Shown here: one piece after another, positions 58,683 through 64,000 of the stretch
Layout of the letters: each line of letters opens with the position of its first letter
Numbering within the stretch: the first letter of the stretch is position 1
Source of the DNA: Anaerofustis stercorihominis
GTDB taxonomy: Bacteria > Bacillota > Clostridia > Eubacteriales > Anaerofustaceae
Direction: 5' to 3'
DNA: 64,000 bases
Assembly: GCF_024623185.1 (NCBI RefSeq)
Contig: NZ_JANJZK010000001.1
Span: 1 to 64,000 of the forward strand
The notes under the pieces: generated by a model
Database searches by the model: none
Told to the model about the DNA's origin: nothing
Seen by the model: the letters and a program-made list of their open reading frames with translations, nothing else
Program-made: the position numbers and the translations under genes

Positions 58683-61600
58683 TTAGCATCCTCCTTCCTT
58701 TTTATCCATGCTTTTCTTTTGCATGACTAAGTTGTCATACCTATCCATTGCAGCTTCTTCTGCTTTTGTAAATAACTCTTCGGCTCTGTCAGGGAATTTA
58801 AGTTTAAGTGAGTTATAACGAACTTCACCCATGATAAAGTCTCTGTAGCTTTGAGTTGGAGCTTGGCTGTCAATAGAAAGAGGATTTTTGCATTCTGCTT
58901 CTAAATCAGGATTATATCTAAGTAGGTTCCAGTATCCTGAACGGACCGCATTTTTCATTTCCAGCATAGATCTGTTCATTCCTGCTTTTACTCCGTGATT
59001 TATACAAGGAGCGTAAGCGATGATAAGTGAAGGACCATCATAATTTTCCGCTTCTCTTAAAGCTTTTAGTGTTTGTTCCGGATTAGCTCCCATAGCGATC
59101 TGTGCTACGTAAACATATCCGTAAGCCATAGCGATTTGTGCAAGGTCTTTCTTTTTAACTGCTTTACCCGAAGCCGCGAATTTAGCTACAGCACCTATAG
59201 GCGTTGATTTAGAAGATTGTCCTCCTGTATTGGAGTAAACTTCGGTATCAAATACCATTACATTGATATTTTCCCCTGAAGCCAGAACATGATCAAGTCC
59301 GCCGTATCCGATATCATAAGCCCAGCCGTCGCCGCCGAAAATCCATACAGACGGTTTTATAAGCATGTCTTTGTTATCGATAACGTATTTAGCATATTCA
59401 TTTGAATCAGCTATTTTTTCACATTCTTCAAGTAAAATCTTTCCTGTTGTTTCTGCTGCTTTTGCATCGTTCATTGACGCTATCCAAGCTTTTGCAGGTA
59501 CACCGATAGTATCAGTTAATTTTTCAACCGCACTCTTCATTTCGTTTCTTCTGGTCTGCATTGATATTGCCATACCGAAACCGAATTCCGCGTTGTCTTC
59601 AAATAAAGAGTTAGCCCATGCAGGACCTCTTCCTTCTTTGTTTACTGTATAAGGAGTACTTGGAGCACTGCATCCCCAAATAGATGAACATCCTGTGGCG
59701 TTTGCAATGAACATTCTGTCTCCGAATAATTGAGTAATTAGTTTAGCATAAGGTGATTCTCCGCATCCCGGACATGCTCCCGAGAATTCAAGAAGCGGTT
59801 GTTTGAACTGAGAACCCTTTACTGTATCTTCCTTGAACGGAAGTTCTTTTTCATCGATGTTAGCAAATAAGTAATCGTAATCCTTTTGTTCTTTTTCAAC
59901 TACGTTAGCATCCGCAGGAACCATTTTAAGGGCTTTATTTCTTGAAGGACAAACTTCAACACATAGTCCGCAGCCGCTGCAGTCTAGAGAAGATATTCCT
60001 ATTGTGAATAAATTATTTTTGACACCCTTCATTTTTACAGCCGTTCCTTCGAAGTCTTCCGCTTCGTTCTTATCAAGAACGAATGGTCTGATAACACCGT
60101 GAGGACATACATAAGAACACCAGTTACACTGCATACAGTTTTCATGTAGCCAAACAGGTACGTCCGTTGCTATACCTCTCTTTTCGTAAGCAGCTGTTCC
60201 TGCAGGGATCATTCCGTCTGCAGTTGATAAGAAAGTAGAAACCGGTTCTTTATCTCCGTTAAGAGTATTTGTCGGTTTTAAAATATTGTTTAAGTAATCT
60301 GTATGTACTTTGTCTCTGCCTACCATTTTAGCTTGAGGTGCATCATCGGGTACATCTTTCCATGAAGCCGGAACTTCTACTTTATGAACATTTTTTATAC
60401 CTTCGTCTACTGCTGCAACGTTCATATCAACGATTTTTTGACCTTTTTTGCCGTAAGTCTTATTTATTGCGTCTTTCATGTATTTAGCCGCATCTTCAAT
60501 AGGAATGATGTTAGCTAGTTTAAAGAATGCCGCCTGAAGTACTGAGTTCGTTCTTCTTGCACCGAGACCGATTTTCTTAGCAATCGATACGGCATCGCAT
60601 GTATAGAACTGAATATCATTTTCTGCGATATATCTTTTAACTTTTGCAGGTAAGAATGTTTCAAGTTCTTCGTCATTCCATACGCAGTTGAGTAAGAAAT
60701 ATCCGCCCGGTTTTACATCCTGTACCATATCGTATTGATTTAGATATGCTGAGTTATGACAGGCTACAAAATCCGCTTGTTTGACATAATAAGTCGATTT
60801 GATAGGTTTATCACCAAATCTCAAGTGAGATATAGTTACCCCTCCTGATTTCTTTGAATCATATTGGAAATAAGCCTGAACCTTTTTATCAGTATAATCT
60901 CCGATGATTTTTACACTGTTTTTATTTGCGCCAACGGTACCGTCGGCACCAAGTCCCCAGAATTTACATGCTACGGTCCCTTTTGGTGCAACATTTGGAT
61001 ATTCTTTTGTTGGAAGAGATAATTCGGTAACATCATCAGTAATTGATATTGTAAAGTTGTTTTTTGGATTTTCTATCCATAGATTTTGATATACTGCTAA
61101 GATATCTCCCGGCTGTGTATCTTTAGAACCCAGTCCGTAACGTCCTCCAACGATTTTAGCATCTTCAAATTTTGTGCCTCTTAAAGCCGAAATTACGTCT
61201 AAGTATAAAGGTTCACCGACTCCGCCGGGTTCTTTAGTTCTATCAAGTACAGCTATTTTCTTAACGGTCTTAGGTATTACATTTAAAAGATATTTACTGG
61301 AGAAAGGTCTGTATAAATGAACTTCAATGATACCTACTTTTTTACCTTTATCATTGAGGTAGTCAACTATTTCTTCAGCTGCTTCACAAACAGAACCCAT
61401 CGCTACGATTATTTCCGTTGCGTCTTCAGCACCATAGTAATTAAATGGTTTATAGTTTGTACCTATTTTTTCATTTACTTTATCCATATATTCAGCGACG
61501 ATATCAGCTGTTATATCGTAAGCTGTGTTACATGCTTCTCTGTGCTGGAAGAATGTTTCCGGCTGTTCTGCAGAACCCATTGCATGAGGATGAGCAGGGT

Positions 61601-62225
61601 GAAGTGCTTTTTCTCTGTATGCTTTTACTGCGTTCCAGTCAACCAACTCTTTTAAATCATCATAATCCCAAACTTCAATTTTTTGATTTTCATGTGATGT
61701 TCTGAAACCGTCAAAGAAATGAACCATCGGAAGCTTACCTGCTATTGTAGCAAGATGTGCTACCGCAGCTAAATCCATTGATTGCTGTACACTGTTTGAA
61801 GCAAGCATTGCAAAACCTGTTTGACGGCATGACATAACGTCTGAGTGGTCTCCGAAGATAGACAGTGCATGACTTGCAAGTGCTCTTGCAGCAACATGGA
61901 ATACTGTAGGAGCTTGTTCTCCAGCCAGTTTATACATATTAGGTATCATTAGAAGAAGTCCCTGAGAAGCTGTAAATGTTGAAGTATAAGCTCCCGCTGC
62001 TATTGCACCGTGAACCGCACCTGCTGCTCCTCCTTCAGACTGCATTTCTACGATTTTAACTTTTTCATCGAATATATTTTTTCTTCCGTCCGCTACCCAT
62101 TCGTCCATGCTCTCTGCCATAGGAGATGACGGAGTAATTGGGTAAATAGCAGCAACTTCGGAAAAAGCATATGCCACATGAGCGGCTGCTGTGTTTCCGT
62201 CCATTGTTTTTAATTTTCTCACCAT
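58683..62225 (-). CDS. nifJ: Pyruvate:ferredoxin (flavodoxin) oxidoreductase
   Basis: The enzyme oxidises pyruvate with CoA to acetyl-CoA and CO2 and reduces ferredoxin. This is the one-chain homodimeric type of about 1180 residues. Domains in order: gamma/alpha-type pyrimidine part (TMDGNTAAAHVAYAFSEVAAIYPITPSSPMAE; key TMDGNTAAAHVAYAF), domain II with GRYGLGSKD, a 2x[4Fe-4S] domain (CMQCNWCSYVCP, CSGCGLCVEVCP), then the TPP domain with CPGCGESPYAKL and GDGWAYDIGYGG, N in VYSNTGGQSSKSTP. ATG 62225 is preferred; a GTG at 62231 sits inside the ribosome site AAGGAGAG. Operon: polyferredoxin, nifJ, nfnA, nfnB. Confidence 0.98.
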   Translation of the reverse strand: MVRKLKTMDGNTAAAHVAYAFSEVAAIYPITPSSPMAESMDEWVADGRKNIFDEKVKIVEMQSEGGAAGAVHGAIAAGAYTSTFTASQGLLLMIPNMYKLAGEQAPTVFHVAARALASHALSIFGDHSDVMSCRQTGFAMLASNSVQQSMDLAAVAHLATIAGKLPMVHFFDGFRTSHENQKIEVWDYDDLKELVDWNAVKAYREKALHPAHPHAMGSAEQPETFFQHREACNTAYDITADIVAEYMDKVNEKIGTNYKPFNYYGAEDATEIIVAMGSVCEAAEEIVDYLNDKGKKVGIIEVHLYRPFSSKYLLNVIPKTVKKIAVLDRTKEPGGVGEPLYLDVISALRGTKFEDAKIVGGRYGLGSKDTQPGDILAVYQNLWIENPKNNFTISITDDVTELSLPTKEYPNVAPKGTVACKFWGLGADGTVGANKNSVKIIGDYTDKKVQAYFQYDSKKSGGVTISHLRFGDKPIKSTYYVKQADFVACHNSAYLNQYDMVQDVKPGGYFLLNCVWNDEELETFLPAKVKRYIAENDIQFYTCDAVSIAKKIGLGARRTNSVLQAAFFKLANIIPIEDAAKYMKDAINKTYGKKGQKIVDMNVAAVDEGIKNVHKVEVPASWKDVPDDAPQAKMVGRDKVHTDYLNNILKPTNTLNGDKEPVSTFLSTADGMIPAGTAAYEKRGIATDVPVWLHENCMQCNWCSYVCPHGVIRPFVLDKNEAEDFEGTAVKMKGVKNNLFTIGISSLDCSGCGLCVEVCPSRNKALKMVPADANVVEKEQKDYDYLFANIDEKELPFKEDTVKGSQFKQPLLEFSGACPGCGESPYAKLITQLFGDRMFIANATGCSSIWGCSAPSTPYTVNKEGRGPAWANSLFEDNAEFGFGMAISMQTRRNEMKSAVEKLTDTIGVPAKAWIASMNDAKAAETTGKILLEECEKIADSNEYAKYVIDNKDMLIKPSVWIFGGDGWAYDIGYGGLDHVLASGENINVMVFDTEVYSNTGGQSSKSTPIGAVAKFAASGKAVKKKDLAQIAMAYGYVYVAQIAMGANPEQTLKALREAENYDGPSLIIAYAPCINHGVKAGMNRSMLEMKNAVRSGYWNLLRYNPDLEAECKNPLSIDSQAPTQSYRDFIMGEVRYNSLKLKFPDRAEELFTKAEEAAMDRYDNLVMQKKSMDKKEGGC

Positions 62226-62227
62226 AA

Positions 62228-63526
62228 TCACTCTCCTTCCCTGATGCCAAGAGCATCTCTTTGCAAGTAGTTATAATCCGGAACTTCTTGTTCAACGATT
62301 ACGTTTCTTGGACACATGTACTGACATACTTCGCAGTTTTCGCATAAATCACTGTCTATAACTGCATGTGCACCTTCCATATATATTGCTTCGTTAGGGC
62401 AGTTTACTTTACAGTCTTCACATCCGATACATGCTGAGTCACAAACTGCTGCTTTATCTTCGTAATCTTCTGTTGAAGAACATGGAACCAGTTTTGTTCC
62501 TTTGTATGGTACCATAACGATTAAATCCTTAGGGCAAGCATATGTACAATCTTTACAACCTACGCATTTATCAGGGTCTACTTTAGCAGTACCGTCTACA
62601 ACGCGTATTGCATCGTATCTGCAGACTTTTGTACAGTTACCCTGTCCCGTACATCCCGTTGTGCAGATATTATAATCTTTTGGATTAACTTTAGCCACTG
62701 CTTCCGCACAGTCCGTAATCCCTAAATTTTCATAAACTTCACTTGCTTTTTTGCCTCCGTTACATTTTACAAATGCAACTTTGTCTTTAAGCTCGGTTAA
62801 ATCATGCATTGTGTCTATGATGATTTTTTTCTTACATTTTACTGTACATGCTACACATCCCACACATTTATCATAGTCAATAACAGCATGATTATCTATG
62901 ATATCTATAGCTCCTTCGGGGCACGCTCTAACGCAGTCCGAACATGCAATACATCCAAATCCGCAGATTTCTCTTGTCTTCTCGTCATCTTCTTCTTTTG
63001 AAGAACATGGGATAAAGTTTGTTGCGTCTCTAGGTATCATAGTAATAATATTTTGAACACAGCTTTCTGCATTTGCACAAGCTCCGCATCCGCTGCATTT
63101 TTCTTTATCGATTATTACTCTTCCGTTAGAAAGTGTCATAGCATCAAATTTACAAAAATCGATACATGAACCAAGTCCGACACATCCGTCTCTACATTCT
63201 CCTCTTTTAAATCCAAGGTTTACTGCTTCAGCGCAAGATTTCAAGTCCTTAAATCTTTCTTTACCGGCAGAATCCCCGTTACAGAGAATAAAGGCTACTT
63301 CATCTTTAACTTCCACAGACTCGGTGCCCATAACTTTAGCAATTTCATCTACTTTATCTTGTGTGCATGCAGGACAAAGCGCGACACTTGCTCCGTTTGC
63401 AATAGCTTCGGCACATTCCTGACATGTATCTTTACCACATCCGCCGTAACCACCGCAATTAACGCCCGGCAGAAGCTCTAATATTTTTTTAGCTGCTTCT
63501 CCAGCCGCATTATGATTGGTACTCAT
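62228..63526 (-). CDS. Soluble RnfB-like polyferredoxin with duplicated module
   Basis: The protein has 432 residues. An N-terminal Cys domain (ELLPGVNCGGYGGCGKDTC, about 17-55) is like the Fes domain of RnfB. Two tandem modules follow at about 77-239 and 250-412, with a period of 173 residues. Each starts VAF..CNG, holds four Cys clusters (e.g. CRDGCVGLGSCIDFC, then KCSGCGAC; and CTTGCTGQGNCTKVC, then KCVGCKDC), a PCSS.ED stretch, and a C..CI.C.DC...CP.EAI segment with HAVID. That gives about nine [4Fe-4S] sites. RnfB's N-terminal membrane helix is missing, and no other rnf gene is nearby. GGAGGAATTCATT precedes the ATG. It is first in the operon with nifJ-nfnAB. Confidence 0.85.
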   Translation of the reverse strand: MSTNHNAAGEAAKKILELLPGVNCGGYGGCGKDTCQECAEAIANGASVALCPACTQDKVDEIAKVMGTESVEVKDEVAFILCNGDSAGKERFKDLKSCAEAVNLGFKRGECRDGCVGLGSCIDFCKFDAMTLSNGRVIIDKEKCSGCGACANAESCVQNIITMIPRDATNFIPCSSKEEDDEKTREICGFGCIACSDCVRACPEGAIDIIDNHAVIDYDKCVGCVACTVKCKKKIIIDTMHDLTELKDKVAFVKCNGGKKASEVYENLGITDCAEAVAKVNPKDYNICTTGCTGQGNCTKVCRYDAIRVVDGTAKVDPDKCVGCKDCTYACPKDLIVMVPYKGTKLVPCSSTEDYEDKAAVCDSACIGCEDCKVNCPNEAIYMEGAHAVIDSDLCENCEVCQYMCPRNVIVEQEVPDYNYLQRDALGIREGE

Positions 63527-63605
63527 AATGAATTCCTCCTTTACCTTTACCTACTAAAACTTACTTAAAAATTACAAGGATTATTTTTAATAAAAGTCTA
63601 ATTTA

Positions 63606-63634
63606 ATCTTACTATCAAGGGGGGTAAAAGTCAA
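63606..63634 (-). promoter_or_regulatory. Promoter of the polyferredoxin-nifJ-nfnAB operon
   Basis: On the minus strand: TTGACT (63634-63629), 17 bases containing CCCCCC, TAAGAT (63611-63606). The leader to the first ATG is about 75 bases. Confidence 0.75.
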
Positions 63635-63922
63635 TTAAAAAACCGATTTTCCTAAGCTTAGGGATATTTTGTAATTGTGCTTTAAGATAATGATGAAAAC
63701 CCTTTTTATGTTTATTTTTATTTGTTTATTTGTAAATAAAAAAGTTATTTATAGACTTTATAAAATTAGATAGACTAAATATTTGACTTGTTAAAGTAAA
63801 GTGTAAAATGATAAAATATAATTATTAAATAATAAACATTTAACTTATTAGAGTGGGGGAGTAAAATTATAAAACTGAATTAATAAATATTTCAATTAAA
63901 ATTAAATTTAAAAGGTTTATAT

Positions 63923-63955
63923 AAAAAAAGAGAATATTTAATAATTCTCTTTTTT
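63923..63955. terminator. Terminator near right edge
   Basis: AGAGAAT (63929-63935) pairs with ATTCTCT (63944-63950), with A and T runs on both sides. Direction cannot be decided; it may end a minus-strand gene outside the window. Confidence 0.6.
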
Positions 63956-64000
63956 ATAAATTTTATTAAAGTAAAGTTTTATTTTATGTTTATGATCTAT

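Larger units (their letters stand above)
63527..64000. other. Right-end intergenic region
   Basis: About 470 A+T-rich bases with no coding frame I can support. It contains the promoter of the polyferredoxin operon (63606-63634) and a terminator (63923-63955) that may belong to a gene beyond the window. Confidence 0.6.

Noticed and set aside
62228-63526. RnfB subunit of a membrane Rnf complex
   Set aside because: It lacks the N-terminal membrane helix, is duplicated, and has no rnfA/C/D/E/G neighbours.

Overview
This window comes from an A+T-rich, strictly anaerobic Gram-positive bacterium, most likely a member of the Clostridia (Bacillota). The evidence is an [FeFe] hydrogenase, a one-chain pyruvate:ferredoxin oxidoreductase with NfnAB, the large Alu-bearing type of SRP RNA, the cdaA-cdaR-glmM and gerM-rph-rdgB-yfcE gene orders, strong GGAGG ribosome sites, and sporulation-flavoured proteins (GerMN domain, YhcN/YlaJ lipoprotein, 3D-domain protein). 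I cannot name the species. It reads as chromosomal sequence; I see no insertion-sequence transposase, phage structural genes, CRISPR array or replication origin.

Layout. 1-1.85 kb: three small XRE regulators flanked by two inverted copies of a hairpin-rich repeat. 1.8-10 kb: MATE and DMT transporters, murB, and small housekeeping or unknown genes. 10.17 kb: tRNA-Leu(UAG). 10.7-13.7 kb: an unknown gene, then a TetR regulator with two identical operators controlling itself and a DUF1330/metallo-beta-lactamase-fold pair. 13.7-18.3 kb: GH25-LysM lysozyme, CPBP protease and the gerM-rph-rdgB-yfcE operon (minus strand). 18.7-20.9 kb: bioY-bioB-bioD behind a BirA-like operator. 21-25 kb: MarR regulator plus a heterodimeric ABC exporter, both with matching operators. 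25-28 kb: LytTR/DUF3021 pair, ferredoxin, AIR-synthase-like protein. 28-30.8 kb: a two-gene [FeFe] hydrogenase operon whose NuoF-like partner has lost its flavin/NADH motifs. 31-33.6 kb: two VanZ-like proteins, and the SRP RNA immediately followed by an EamA transporter. 33.7-38.7 kb: cell-surface and unknown genes. 38.9-44.7 kb: cdaA-cdaR-FAD protein-glmM-SDR. 44.7-56.3 kb: degV, rplS, an M6 protease, a probable pentameric ligand-gated channel homologue, a helicase-IV-type helicase, a Cys-rich protein, an M29 peptidase, rimM-trmD. 56.4-63.5 kb: a minus-strand operon of a soluble duplicated RnfB-like polyferredoxin, pyruvate:ferredoxin oxidoreductase and NfnAB.

How it fits together. The redox genes suggest sugar or amino-acid fermentation in which pyruvate oxidation reduces ferredoxin. 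Electrons can then leave as hydrogen (28-31 kb) or be used with NADH to make NADPH (NfnAB). The polyferredoxin encoded first in that operon is a plausible electron wire between the two enzymes.

Most notable. (1) A family of structured repeats at the left edge, at 1.59-1.84 kb and at 26.35-26.51 kb keeps its loop sequences while its stems change with compensation. (2) The polyferredoxin-PFOR-Nfn operon. (3) The flavin-less NuoF-like hydrogenase partner. (4) The likely channel protein at 49.5-50.6 kb. All calls come from reading the sequence; no database search or structure prediction was run.
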